The position numbers and the translations under genes were made by a program. Source: Rhodothermales bacterium (GTDB lineage: Bacteria; Bacteroidota; Rhodothermia; Rhodothermales; Bin80). Taken from it: 64,000 nucleotides of DNA. The stretch's first letter is position 1. Each line of letters opens with the position of its first letter. The notes below the pieces were generated by a model, which was given only the letters and a program-made list of their open reading frames with translations, was not told the origin of the DNA and did not search any database. Positions 39,965-48,480 of the stretch are shown piece after piece. Where the stretch lies: contig JANQES010000077.1 in assembly GCA_028278205.1 (NCBI GenBank), positions 56,637 through 120,636 of the forward strand, in the 5' to 3' direction.

Positions 39965-40013
39965 TTCGCTATCCCCCGCCCCGCACGCGGCAGCCGGACG
40001 ACGAAGCGGTGTC
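39965..40013 (-). pseudogene. Remnant of a histidine kinase 3' end
   Basis: On the minus strand the stretch reads HRFVVRLPRAGRG in one frame. It is an imperfect copy of the last codons of the sensor kinase at 40750 (RFIVRLPRADRGDEE). About 33 of 38 aligned bases match (40756-40797 against 39969-40011). It lies upstream of the toxin-antitoxin pair, so the pair is flanked by two copies of a kinase 3' end. Confidence 0.5.
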
Positions 40014-40073
40014 TTGAGAATCATGGATTTAAGTCGGGCGTAGAAATAGGCGAACAAACCCGTGGTGAACGGC

Positions 40074-40301
40074 ATGGAGACCAAATCCCTTACCATTCGC
40101 GTCAGCCCCGAAGCGGCCCGCACGTACGAGACAGCTTCGGAAGAACAAAAGCGTAAGCTAGACGCGCTGATTAGTCTGAAACTTAGCCAGGTCAACCGCG
40201 CAAAGAGGCCGCTCGAAGAAATCATGAGCGATATCAGCCGAAAAGCCCAGGAGCGTGGTCTAACGCCGAAGATTTTAGATTCGATTCTCAATGACGAATA
40301 A
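40074..40301 (+). CDS. Antitoxin of a PIN toxin-antitoxin pair
   Basis: 75 residues from ATG 40074 (METKSLTIRVSPEAARTYE). A GTG four codons earlier is less likely. N-terminal beta strand and helices as in ribbon-helix-helix antitoxins, then a charged C-terminal tail (MSDISRKAQERGLTPKILD) typical of toxin-binding segments. It overlaps the toxin gene by 11 nt. Confidence 0.7.
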   Translation: METKSLTIRVSPEAARTYETASEEQKRKLDALISLKLSQVNRAKRPLEEIMSDISRKAQERGLTPKILDSILNDE

Positions 40302-40731
40302 GCCGCGTTTCGTCTTCGACACCAGTACAGTGGTCAGCGCGGTGTTGTTTGAGCAAGCTAAGCCGAGCCAAGCCTTACGTCGCGCGTTGAAGCTTGGGCA
40401 TGTGTTATCGTCGCTTCCGACATTGACAGAATTGGCCGAAGTCCTTGATCGCGAGAAGTTTGATCGGTACGTGACACAGGAGGAGCGCGAGGAGTTTTTG
40501 GAGGGCTTTATTGATCGGACACTTGAAATAGAGCCGGTTGAGGAAATTCAAGCCTGTCGAGATCCGAAGGATGATAAGTTCTTAGAATTGGCCGTTGCCG
40601 GCGAAGCCCGCTGCATTGTAAGTAGCGACAATGATCTGGTGGAGATGCAAACCTTTCGGGGAATCCCAATCATGACACCAGCAGCGTTTTTAGACGCCAC
40701 AGAGTCGGAAGTAGACGCAGAGGAGAAATAA
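40291..40731 (+). CDS. PIN-domain toxin (COG1569-like RNase)
   Basis: 146 residues. The acidic PIN site is visible: Asp10 (VFDTSTVVSAVL), Glu47 (LTELAEVL), Asp91/Asp95 (CRDPKDDKFLELA) and Asp113/Asp115 (SSDNDL). These RNases cleave RNA in a metal-dependent way when freed from antitoxin. It starts within the antitoxin gene and ends 18 nt before the convergent sensor kinase stop. Confidence 0.85.
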   Translation: MTNKPRFVFDTSTVVSAVLFEQAKPSQALRRALKLGHVLSSLPTLTELAEVLDREKFDRYVTQEEREEFLEGFIDRTLEIEPVEEIQACRDPKDDKFLELAVAGEARCIVSSDNDLVEMQTFRGIPIMTPAAFLDATESEVDAEEK

Positions 40732-40749
40732 TCTCTCCAACTGCTACCC

Positions 40750-42183
40750 TCATTCCTCATCCCCCCGATCCGCACGCGGCAACCGGACGATGAAGCGGCT
40801 GCCCTGCCCCGGCCCCTCACTCGTAGCGGAAATGCTACCGCCGTACGCCTGCACGATGGCCTGAACGATGGCTAAGCCGAGCCCGCTCCCCGGCTGAGCG
40901 TGGACGGCAGGCGCGGCGGCGCGATGGAAACGGTCGAAGAGGCGGGCGGCGGCATCCGGGTCGAAGCCGATGCCGGTGTCGGTGATGGTGAGGGATACGT
41001 CTTGATCAACAGCCTCTACGGCGACCTCAACCTGTCCGCCTTCGGGGGTGTATTTGACGGCGTTTTCGAGCAGGTTGTCCAGCACGGCGTCGAGGTGGAT
41101 GGCGTTGGCGCAGACGGTGGCTGGTTGATCGACGAGGCAGGTGAGGCGTAGCTGCTTTTCGGCGGCGGCGGCTTGCCAGCGAGCGGCAGCTTCCTGAGAC
41201 AACCGGCCCAGTTCGACGGTCTCGCGTTGCAGGTCGGAGCCGGCGTCGATGCGGGCGAGTTGGAGGAGTTGCTCGATCATCGTGCCGAGGCGCTCGACGT
41301 CGGTGAGGATGGTGTGGAGGGTTTGTTGATAGGCTTCGGTCTCGCGGGTTCGGCGCAGGGCTACCTCGGCTTCGTTGCGCACCGCCGCCAGCGGATTCAA
41401 CAATTCGTGTGCGGCATCGGCGGTGAAGCGGCGTTCGCGCGCAAACGAGGCACCGAGCCGGGCAATCATCATGTTGAACGTCTCGGCCAGCTCGGTCAGT
41501 TCGTCGCGCCAGCGTTTTTCGACGGGCAGTTGGACGTTCAACGCGGAGGCGGTGATGCGATTGGCGGCTTCGGTCAGCCGGGCGACGGGCCGCAGCGCGC
41601 GACGGGCCAACACGTAGCCGCCGCCGAGCGCCAGCAGCACCGTCACCAGAATGGCGATGCCCACCGGCACACCCACCATGTGAAACTGTACCTGCCAGGA
41701 AAACCCGCTCACCTCCAGCCAGCCGACGACCTCGTCTTCCGAGAGAACGGGCGCATAGAAAGCGCGAAAGGGCAACCCCTGCCATTCCAGGTCTACTTCC
41801 GCGACCCCGGGTTCTTCCGGAAGAACCGGCTCGAAGACGGGGCCGCTGTTGTAGTTGGCGCTCTGTTCCAGCACCTGCCCTTCCGGCGTCAAGAGCCGCG
41901 CATAGGTGCCGAAGACGCCTTCAGATCGATATGGGCCGCCGAGGCTCGCCAGCGCAGGCGTCAGCTTCAGCCCGCCCTCCTCGACGACGACGTGATGCAC
42001 CAGATCGCTCTGCGCTTTGAACAACCGCTGGTGCAAAACGATGTGGTGATTCCAGTGCAGGCTCGTCACCAGCAACGCGCTGAACAAGGCCAGCAGCACG
42101 AGCATGCTCAGGCCGTACCACAGGGTCAGGCGCATCGAGATCGGCAGCCGGAATCGGTCTGGCGCGGTGGTTGGATTAGACAT
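40750..42183 (-). CDS. Sensor histidine kinase, CusS/heavy-metal sensor type
   Basis: 477 residues from ATG 42183 (MSNPTTAPDRFRLPIS). The apparent N-terminal extension to 42240 is translated Family C repeat. Span 1 at about 20-42, sensor domain about 43-168, span 2 about 170-192, HAMP, HisKA with phospho-acceptor His259 in AHELLNPL, then HATPase with N-box DNLLENAVKY and G-boxes DTGIGFD and GSGLGLAI. Partner of the downstream-regulated OmpR-type regulator at 42351. Ligand unknown, and no efflux genes adjoin. Confidence 0.9.
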   Translation of the reverse strand: MSNPTTAPDRFRLPISMRLTLWYGLSMLVLLALFSALLVTSLHWNHHIVLHQRLFKAQSDLVHHVVVEEGGLKLTPALASLGGPYRSEGVFGTYARLLTPEGQVLEQSANYNSGPVFEPVLPEEPGVAEVDLEWQGLPFRAFYAPVLSEDEVVGWLEVSGFSWQVQFHMVGVPVGIAILVTVLLALGGGYVLARRALRPVARLTEAANRITASALNVQLPVEKRWRDELTELAETFNMMIARLGASFARERRFTADAAHELLNPLAAVRNEAEVALRRTRETEAYQQTLHTILTDVERLGTMIEQLLQLARIDAGSDLQRETVELGRLSQEAAARWQAAAAEKQLRLTCLVDQPATVCANAIHLDAVLDNLLENAVKYTPEGGQVEVAVEAVDQDVSLTITDTGIGFDPDAAARLFDRFHRAAAPAVHAQPGSGLGLAIVQAIVQAYGGSISATSEGPGQGSRFIVRLPRADRGDEE

Positions 42184-42190
42184 TTTCCTG

Positions 42191-42302
42191 ATTTCGCTAT
42201 GTAGCGCTTCGTACAACAGTTGGCGTTGGTCACTGGTCATTACGCTCGCTGGCGCTCGCTGTCATTGGTCACTGGTGTCTTTCCCTCACCAGTGACCAAC
42301 GC
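42191..42302. repeat. Family C word repeat (TGACCAGTGACCAA) with an embedded Family D unit
   Basis: From the right on the minus strand: ACCAGTGACCAATGACAGCG, the Family D insert AGCGAGCGCCAGCGAGCG, TAATGACCAGTGACCAACGC, then a conserved tail (..TGTACGAAGCGCTACATAGC). The tail recurs after 48000 and before 48535. It separates the response regulator from the kinase gene and contributes a false kinase N-terminus. Confidence 0.8.
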
Positions 42303-42350
42303 CTTCGTTCATACAACGCGCCGAGATCAAAAATTTCCACAAAGCGTGGC

Positions 42351-43058
42351 TCACTCGCTCTCCGTTTCAACCACCAGACAATAGCCGACGCCTCGGACGG
42401 TTTGAATGTGGATCGAGCCTTCGGCGGCGTGGGGTTTGAGGGCGTCGGCGAGCTTCTGGCGCAGGCGCGAGATGCTCACGTCGATCACGTTATCGCTGAC
42501 GTGGAAGGCGCTGCCCCAGACGCGTTCGGCCAGGACGGTGCGCGAGAGCACCTGGCCGGGCGCGCGCAAGAAGACCTCCAGCAGCGCATATTCCTTGGGC
42601 CGCACGTCGAGCAGCGCGCCCTGCACGCTGACGCGCCGGCGCGCGGTGTCGATTTCGAGCAAGCCTTGTTTGAGCCACGGCGCCGGCGGCGCGGCCTGCC
42701 GGGCGCGGCGGGCCAGCGCGCGCAGACGCGCCAGCAGTTCTTCGAAAGAGAACGGCTTGGTCAGATAATCGTCGGCCCCGGCATCGAGCCCGGCTACCCG
42801 ATGATCGATGCCGCCGAGGGCCGTCAACATCAAGATGGGCAGCCGGCGGCCCGCCGCGCGCAACTGGCTGATGACGGCCTGCCCGTCTTTGCGCGGCAAC
42901 CGCCAATCGACGATCATCAGATCGTAGTCGTGGATCAGGCCGAGCGCGCAGCCTTCCTCGCCGTCGTACGCCACATCGACGGTATAGCCTTCTTCCTCCA
43001 GGCCGCGTTTCAACGACGTAGCCAGGCGCACTTCGTCTTCGATCAACAGGAGCCACAT
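42351..43058 (-). CDS. OmpR/PhoB-family response regulator
   Basis: 235 residues. The receiver domain has acidic pocket IEDE, phospho-acceptor Asp51 (MIVDWRLP), Thr79 and Lys101 (LTKPF). The winged-helix output domain ends VSISRLRQKL and TVRGVGYCLV. It lies upstream of the kinase in the same transcription unit, with a 167-nt repeat-filled spacer, unusual for a two-component operon. Confidence 0.93.
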   Translation of the reverse strand: MWLLLIEDEVRLATSLKRGLEEEGYTVDVAYDGEEGCALGLIHDYDLMIVDWRLPRKDGQAVISQLRAAGRRLPILMLTALGGIDHRVAGLDAGADDYLTKPFSFEELLARLRALARRARQAAPPAPWLKQGLLEIDTARRRVSVQGALLDVRPKEYALLEVFLRAPGQVLSRTVLAERVWGSAFHVSDNVIDVSISRLRQKLADALKPHAAEGSIHIQTVRGVGYCLVVETESE

Positions 43059-43110
43059 GATTTTCTATCGACGACGGAAAAAACCCCGTGCGTTGTGCAG
43101 GTCTGATTGT

Positions 43111-43180
43111 GGTCACTGGTCATTAGTCACTGGTCACTGGAAGGGAAAACTAGTGACCAATGACCAGTGACCAATGACCC
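43111..43180. repeat. Family C word repeat upstream of the response regulator
   Basis: GGTCACTGGTCATTAGTCAC then CTAGTGACCAATGACCAGTG and ACCAATGACC: inverted arms around a short GAAGGGAAAA loop. It lies within the leader between the regulator start (43058) and the divergent small secreted protein. Confidence 0.85.
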
Positions 43181-43339
43181 TTCGCCCAAAGGCATCAACC
43201 CCAAAAAGTAAGCACCATATCCCCAAAAACAACCACCTTACAGCAATTTAAGGTTGTGTTCAGGAAGGCGTCAGGTTGGGCGCCCGACCTTGGGTGCGTT
43301 CGTGTGGTGTGCTTTGTATCATTCAATCGGTAATCGACC

Positions 43340-43726
43340 ATGAGACTGTGCTTCGCCCTGTTGTTCATGCTGGCGCTCCCGCTCTCGGCCCAGGCGCAAA
43401 AAAGCCTCGACGGCGCCTGGATGCTCACCTTCATGATGCACGAGGGCGCCCCCCAAACGATGGGCCTCACCGCCGAGACCGTCCAAGACACCCTCCGCCT
43501 GACGGTCACGTCGGACCATGGCGACCGGGCGTTGGAGGAGGTCTCGTATCAGGATAACGCGCTCAAGTTCGTCTTCCCCACGGGCCACGGCTCGGTATCG
43601 TGCGCGCTCTTTCGCAAAAAGGGCAACGAGGATTTTTCGGGGATCTGCGAAGGCGCCATGGGCGAGATTCCGACGAAGATGAAACGGCAGAAGGCGCGGG
43701 CAGGAGACGCAGGCGGGGGCTCTTGA
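43340..43726 (+). CDS. Small secreted protein of unknown function
   Basis: 128 residues. Signal peptide MRLCFALLFMLALPLSAQA with a cleavage site after AQA. The mature part starts QKSLDGAWMLTF and alternates strands, resembling small lipocalin- or META-like sandwich proteins, but no family is certain. Two cysteines (CALF, GICEG) could pair. It is divergent from the two-component operon, so may be its target. Hairpins follow at 43750. Confidence 0.6.
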   Translation: MRLCFALLFMLALPLSAQAQKSLDGAWMLTFMMHEGAPQTMGLTAETVQDTLRLTVTSDHGDRALEEVSYQDNALKFVFPTGHGSVSCALFRKKGNEDFSGICEGAMGEIPTKMKRQKARAGDAGGGS

Positions 43727-43749
43727 GGTCTCGCTTTTTTCCTTGCTCG

Positions 43750-43820
43750 CTCCCACGGTCCTCCGTGGGAGTGTAGATCGCGACGCTCCTGCGTCGCCTA
43801 ATTTTTCGCCAGAAAAATTA
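43750..43820. repeat. Three consecutive hairpins ending on the permease F start codon
   Basis: (1) CTCCCACGG-TCCT-CCGTGGGAG at 43750-43771. (2) GCGACGC-TCCT-GCGTCGC at 43780-43797, same tetraloop. (3) TAATTTTTC-GCCA-GAAAAATTA at 43799-43820. The last base of the third is the A of the ATG. The first two resemble widely distributed REP-like units. Together they leave no normal ribosome binding site. Confidence 0.8.
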
Positions 43821-46234
43821 TGTTCAAAAACTACCTCATCGTTGCGCTGCGGCATTTGCGCCGGGGGCGGGCGTTTACGTTTATCAACGTGGCCGGGCTG
43901 GCGCTGGGGCTGGCCTCGTGTCTGTTGATTCTGCTCTACGTGCAGGACGAGCTTAGTTATGACCGGCATCACGAAAAAGCGGACCGCATCTTTCGCGTGA
44001 CGCAGGAGGAGGTGATCGCCACACCGTCGCCGCTGGCGCGGACGCTCATAGCCACCTATCCGAGCGTGGCAGGCTATACCCGCATCCTGCCCTCGCTCGG
44101 CGACGTGCTCATCAAAGACACGAAGCAGCAAAAGGAATTCTACGAAAGCCGCTTCAACTGGGCCGACTCGACGATCTTCGACGTCTTCACCTTCCCCCTC
44201 GTCATCGGCGATCCCCGGCGTGTGCTGACCGAGCCGAGCACCGTCGTGATCACCGAGGCGATAGCGGAAAAGTATTTCGGCGATGATGATCCGATAGGCA
44301 AAAGGCTGATTCTCGACATCGGCTTTCAGGCGGAATTTGAGGTTTCGGGCGTGATGGAGACGCCGCCGCAGAGCGGCCATTTCCGGCCTGATTTCCTGGC
44401 GTCGATGGCGACGTTCGACGACTACGGGATGCTCGACCCGGACGACTGGAGCCATTCTTATCACCACACCTACCTCTTGCTCGACCGGCCTGCCGCGGCG
44501 GAGGCGTTGCAGGCGGCGCTGCCGGATTTCATCAAAGAGCGCTCCGGCGAAGACGGCACCGGGTATCGCCTCCAGCCTATCACAGACATCCACCTGCGCT
44601 CGAAGATGCGCGGCGAACGGGAGCCGTCGGGCTCGCTCGCCACTGTCTACAGCTTCTCGGCCATCGCGCTGTTGATTCTGCTGATCGCCTGCATCAACTT
44701 CACCAACCTGGCGACGGCCCGCTCGGCGCACCGGGCGCGCGAGATCGGCATGCGCAAGACGCTTGGGGCGCATCGCGGCAGCCTCGTCGCGCAGTTCCTC
44801 GGCGAATCGGTTTTGCTGACGTTGATTGCGCTGGCGCTGGCGCTGCCGATGGTGGCGTTCCTGCTGCCAGTCTTCAACACCCTGGCCGATAAAACACTCA
44901 CCCTGGCGACGCTCAACATCCCGCTAGTGCTGCTTTTTTTGGCGGGATTGACCGTGCTCGTGGGCGTGGTGGCGGGCAGCTATCCGGCGTTTTTCCTGGC
45001 TCGTTTCATGCCCTACGACACGCTGCGCGGCTCGCTGCGGCCCGGCGCCTCCGGCCTGAGCGTGCGCAAGGTGCTCGTCGTCGGCCAGTTCGCCGTCGGC
45101 ATCGTCTTGATCATCGGGACGATGGTTATTTACAACCAGCTTCAGTTCGTCCGGACCAAAAATCTCGGTTTTCAGAAAGAGCGGATGGCCGTGGTCTCGG
45201 CGCGGATGTACGGCCACGCCGTGGCGCCGGTGCCCTTCGAATCGATAGCGGGTGAATTTGCGACGCATCCGGACGTGCTCCAGGTGGCCGTCACCAGCGA
45301 CGTGCCGGGCTCAAACCCGCGACAGGCTTCGTTCCTGCTCGAAGGCATGACCGACCTCGACGACCTCGACATCACCACCTGGAACCTCTTCGGCGTCGAT
45401 TACGACTTCATCGAGACGCTCAGCATCGAGATGATCGACGGGCGGAGTTTCTCGCGCGACGTGCCCTCCGACGAGAACGATGCCTTCGTCATCAACGAAG
45501 CCGCCCTGCGCGCCGCGCGCGATTTGCTGGGCGCCGACTGGATGCCCGTCGGCAAAGAATTAGACCGCTACACGCGGGCGCAGACGGAATGGGTGCTCGG
45601 CAAGCCGGGGCGCATCATCGGCGTCGTGCGCGATTTTCATTATCAGTCGCTGCATCACCAGATAGCCCCGCTCGTGATGCAGTTGAATCCGAGGACGCGC
45701 GATCATTTCCTGGTGCGGCTTCAGGCGGCGGACCTCCCCGGCGCGCTGGAACACCTCGAAACCACCTGGAATGCGTTCTTGCCCGATCGGCCCTTCGAAT
45801 ATTTCTTCCTCGACGCCTCGTTCGACCGCCTCTACCGGGCCGAGCAACGCGCGGCCACACTGCTGGGCATCTTCACCGTGCTGAGCCTGGTAATCGCGTG
45901 CCTGGGGCTGTTCGGCCTCGCCGCCTTCACTGCCGAGCAGCGCACCAAAGAGATCGGCGTGCGCAAAGTCCTGGGCGCCTCGCTGACGGATATCGTGGTG
46001 CTGCTTTCGAAAGGCTTCGCCGCGCTGGTGCTCGTGGCGTTCGTCGTCGCCGTGCCGCTGGCCTACTTCGTCATCGGGCGATGGCTGCAAAACTTCGCCT
46101 ACCGGATAGAAATATCGTGGCCGATATTTCTAATGGCGGGCCTGGCGGCCCTGGCGATTGCGCTGTTGACGATTGGCTATCAGGCGATTAAAGCAGGGCT
46201 GGCGGATCCGGTGGAGTCGTTGCGGTATGAGTAG
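43820..46234 (+). CDS. Duplicated MacB/FtsX-type permease (permease F)
   Basis: 804 residues, MFKNYLIVALRHLRR start. No prefix domain. Coupling motifs REIGMRKTLGA and KEIGVRKVLGA, tail DPVESLRYE. The only permease in the window followed by Family D instead of Family A repeat. Its start codon sits at the edge of a perfect hairpin, so initiation is probably structure-controlled. Confidence 0.88.
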   Translation: MFKNYLIVALRHLRRGRAFTFINVAGLALGLASCLLILLYVQDELSYDRHHEKADRIFRVTQEEVIATPSPLARTLIATYPSVAGYTRILPSLGDVLIKDTKQQKEFYESRFNWADSTIFDVFTFPLVIGDPRRVLTEPSTVVITEAIAEKYFGDDDPIGKRLILDIGFQAEFEVSGVMETPPQSGHFRPDFLASMATFDDYGMLDPDDWSHSYHHTYLLLDRPAAAEALQAALPDFIKERSGEDGTGYRLQPITDIHLRSKMRGEREPSGSLATVYSFSAIALLILLIACINFTNLATARSAHRAREIGMRKTLGAHRGSLVAQFLGESVLLTLIALALALPMVAFLLPVFNTLADKTLTLATLNIPLVLLFLAGLTVLVGVVAGSYPAFFLARFMPYDTLRGSLRPGASGLSVRKVLVVGQFAVGIVLIIGTMVIYNQLQFVRTKNLGFQKERMAVVSARMYGHAVAPVPFESIAGEFATHPDVLQVAVTSDVPGSNPRQASFLLEGMTDLDDLDITTWNLFGVDYDFIETLSIEMIDGRSFSRDVPSDENDAFVINEAALRAARDLLGADWMPVGKELDRYTRAQTEWVLGKPGRIIGVVRDFHYQSLHHQIAPLVMQLNPRTRDHFLVRLQAADLPGALEHLETTWNAFLPDRPFEYFFLDASFDRLYRAEQRAATLLGIFTVLSLVIACLGLFGLAAFTAEQRTKEIGVRKVLGASLTDIVVLLSKGFAALVLVAFVVAVPLAYFVIGRWLQNFAYRIEISWPIFLMAGLAALAIALLTIGYQAIKAGLADPVESLRYE
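46107..46132. repeat. In-frame 26-bp palindrome, permease F
   Basis: TAGAAATATC, GTGGCC, GATATTTCTA with perfect arms. It encodes (I)EISWPIFL with four A-ending rare codons. Confidence 0.85.
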
Positions 46235-46239
46235 CTGTG

Positions 46240-46318
46240 GCTCACTTCGTTCGCGGTCATTTGCACGCTTGGCGTGCAAATGACGCGAAGCAAATGACCG
46301 CGAGCGCCAGCGAGCATA
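46240..46318. repeat. Family D word repeat (CATTTGC / GCGAGCGCCAGCGAGC)
   Basis: GCGGTCATTTGCACGC, TTG, GCGTGCAAATGAC form one hairpin. A further GCAAATGACCGCGAGCGC and CAGCGAGC follow. Related copies lie at 58003-58104 and inside 42191-42302. Confidence 0.8.
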
Positions 46319-46399
46319 CAAAAAAACCGCCCCCAGCCCGCTGGATAACGGGTGTGCCGGGAGCGGCAGTGGGTGAAATCGTCGTCAGGGTTTATGCCG

Positions 46400-46591
46400 T
46401 CATGCGGCCAGTAAAGAGGAGGAATCTTCCTTGAGATCGAGGGCTGCGATGCGCGCCTGCGCAGCCTCCTCGCCGCCGCCGAACGATTCGATGTAGTGGC
46501 CTTGCTTGTCGTACACGCTCCAGACGTGCGAATGCCGGGGATTAGACCGTGCGACGAAGAACCGTCCCATGATCGCAATGCTCTTATTCAT
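46400..46591 (-). CDS. Small protein of unknown function
   Basis: 63 residues from ATG 46591 (MNKSIAIMGRFFVARSN), with GGGAGGG upstream. Upstream in-frame codons lack a signal. The middle HSHVWSVYDKQGHYIESFGG looks like a short beta hairpin, with an Ala-rich C-terminus. No family recognised. It is convergent with permease F. Confidence 0.5.
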   Translation of the reverse strand: MNKSIAIMGRFFVARSNPRHSHVWSVYDKQGHYIESFGGGEEAAQARIAALDLKEDSSSLLAA

Positions 46592-46864
46592 GATGCCCTC
46601 CCTTTGTCTGTTCTCTTTCTTTGTTGATACGAGGGGCCAGAGCACGGGTTGATGAAGACTCCGCGAACCTTTCCTCATCAATTTCAATTATTTAGTCCGA
46701 CCCTTTTCGGCATCAACATGCCCCACCCCTCTACTAATAAAAACACCCTGGGGAGATAAAACGTAACCTCCCTCAGACGATCCTTGCAGATAATTCTAAA
46801 TGATTCCAGGCGACGCGCCGATACCCTCTAGAATAGCCCTGTTCTCATCTCACCCTGATACGTT
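46592..46864. other. Intergenic region between two divergent small genes
   Basis: No gene, repeat or clear promoter is recognised. AT-rich tract TACTAATAAAAACACC near 46733 is the only notable composition change. Confidence 0.4.
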
Positions 46865-47209
46865 ATGAAAAAGCTGCTTATTGTCATCGTGATCGGGTTT
46901 GTGGCCTATTTTATCTGGCCTACGCGGTACGCCGTGTACGCCCCCGGCGAAGGACCGTTCGGCGCTCAGGTGGACGGGCCCACCCGCGTAGATCGCCTCA
47001 CGGGAGAGGGCGCGATGCTCACCCGCTCGGGCGCCTGGAAGCCCCTCGGCAACACCCGCAAAGCCACCGCCTTCGAACAGCCCGCCATCGACCCGAACGC
47101 CAATCGCCGGCCCTCGAACCTGCACAACCAGCAGGTCAGAGACCAGCAGCATCAGTCGATTGAGAGCACGCAAAAGGCCGTCGATGCCGCCACTCAGCAA
47201 CAGCCGTAG
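46865..47209 (+). CDS. Single-span membrane-anchored protein of unknown function
   Basis: 114 residues. MKKLLIVIVIGFVAYFIWP forms an N-terminal anchor. The soluble part is polar and Gln-rich at the end (NLHNQQVRDQQHQSIE). It lies nine bases before the next gene and is probably co-transcribed with it. Confidence 0.6.
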   Translation: MKKLLIVIVIGFVAYFIWPTRYAVYAPGEGPFGAQVDGPTRVDRLTGEGAMLTRSGAWKPLGNTRKATAFEQPAIDPNANRRPSNLHNQQVRDQQHQSIESTQKAVDAATQQQP

Positions 47210-47218
47210 GCCTCCGTC

Positions 47219-47875
47219 ATGTCTAAACTCACTGTCATCGTCGTGCTCGTGGCCGTGGCTGTAGCCGGGCTCGCGCGCCTGGCGGCCCAACGCGCCGGGG
47301 TGAAGAAAAAACGACGCTTCGCCGAAACGTTTCTGGCGCGCTTCCGCAGCCTGGCCCACGGCGACGGGTCTGATGAAGAGACGTATGCCTGGCTCGTGGC
47401 GCGGTCGGCGCGGATGCAGGAACGCCTCGGCGTGATGGGGCTGGCGGCCTACCAGTCTACCTCGCCCTACGACCTGACGTCGATGCCTGCCGATCCGCTG
47501 ATCGTCAATACGCTGCCGGAGTTGCGCGGCGGCTACCCCCGCCCCGAACGTGTGGCCCAGTGCGAAGAGGCCATCATGCGCTACCTCGGCACACTCGACG
47601 ACGAACGCACCGCCTTCACAAAAAGCTTCGTCAATCCCGTCATCTGGCTGGGCGAAGGCGTCCGCGCGGCGCTGTTGCTGCCGTTTCTGACGTTGCAATG
47701 GCTGGGCCTGTTCAAAGAGACCTTCATCAATCGATTAGACCGGAGCGCCGGGTTCAGCCTGCTTTCGGGCCTCGTGGCCGTGGTAGGGCTGGCCGCCTCC
47801 GTGATGATCATCGCCCTCGGCTGGGAACCCTTCACCGATCTGACGCAGTCGTGGATCGGATTGGCCTGGCGGTAG
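47219..47875 (+). CDS. Membrane protein of unknown function
   Basis: 218 residues. N-terminal span (LTVIVVLVAVAVAGLARL), basic linker GVKKKRRF, helical soluble domain, a hydrophobic segment near 140-165, and a C-terminal span (GLVAVVGLAASVMIIALGW). No family recognised. Forms a two-gene unit with the preceding anchor protein. Confidence 0.6.
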   Translation: MSKLTVIVVLVAVAVAGLARLAAQRAGVKKKRRFAETFLARFRSLAHGDGSDEETYAWLVARSARMQERLGVMGLAAYQSTSPYDLTSMPADPLIVNTLPELRGGYPRPERVAQCEEAIMRYLGTLDDERTAFTKSFVNPVIWLGEGVRAALLLPFLTLQWLGLFKETFINRLDRSAGFSLLSGLVAVVGLAASVMIIALGWEPFTDLTQSWIGLAWR

Positions 47876-47889
47876 ATTTGATGTGGGCG

Positions 47890-48060
47890 CCTTGCACAAC
47901 CCTATATGTGAGTCGCTGGTCATTAGTCACTGGTGAGAGAAAAACCACCAGTGACCAATGACAGCGACCCCTGCGAAGGCAGGGGGAGCGTAATGACCAG
48001 TGCCCCACACCAAGGTCTCCACGAAGTTCAACGTCGAGAAATGCCGCCTTGCTTTTTCCC
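47890..48060. repeat. Family C word repeat, long copy
   Basis: Inverted arms GTCGCTGGTCATTAGTCACT and CACCAGTGACCAATGACAGC, then a CCCCTGC-GAAG-GCAGGGG hairpin in the position where the 42.2-kb copy has the Family D insert. GAGCGTAATGACCAGTG follows, with a conserved tail through CACGAAGTTCAACGTCGAGA. Confidence 0.82.
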
Positions 48061-48067
48061 AACCTCC

Positions 48068-48418
48068 CTATTTAGGAACCCGCAACGCCTCGCAGGCCAG
48101 GGCGACAGTCTGGTATTGGGGGAAGACTCGATAGATTTTTGTCACTTGAACCATGACTTGCACGGGCGCGGATACGGCGGCGAAGACCACCTGCCCGTGC
48201 GCCGGGGTCACGTTGCGATAGAGCGAAAAGATAGCCCCCAGCCCCACCGAATCGAGCAGGCGCGCTTCGGCGAAATCGAGAATGAAATTGCGGACGCCGG
48301 CCTGAACCTGTTCCTGACACACCTTTTTAAATTCGTCGGCATTGCGAAAGTCGAGCCCTTCGCCGATGTGGACAACTACGGTTCCAGGATCGTTCGTCGA
48401 TTCTATGGCAAAGTTCAT
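48068..48418 (-). CDS. STAS-domain anti-sigma factor antagonist
   Basis: 116 residues. Single STAS fold with phospho-acceptor Ser57 in LLDSVGLGAIF. SpoIIAA/RsbV-type proteins bind an anti-sigma kinase when dephosphorylated. No RsbW-like kinase or phosphatase gene is present in the window, so partners are encoded elsewhere. It is paralogous to the gene at 48629. Confidence 0.85.
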   Translation of the reverse strand: MNFAIESTNDPGTVVVHIGEGLDFRNADEFKKVCQEQVQAGVRNFILDFAEARLLDSVGLGAIFSLYRNVTPAHGQVVFAAVSAPVQVMVQVTKIYRVFPQYQTVALACEALRVPK

Positions 48419-48480
48419 GGCCGGTTAACGTCGGAGGGTGGCAACAAAGTGAGGGGTGGGGCGCCCGGTATAAGATAAGG

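Noticed and set aside
33345..40740. Genomic island or integrated element
   Set aside because: The AT-rich accessory genes suggest transfer, but no integrase, transposase, tRNA or defined attachment repeats bound the segment, so an element could not be delimited.
42184..42240. N-terminal 19 residues of the sensor kinase frame
   Set aside because: The same peptide pattern (MTSDQR..) appears in other Family C copies, so it is translated repeat; the kinase starts at 42183.
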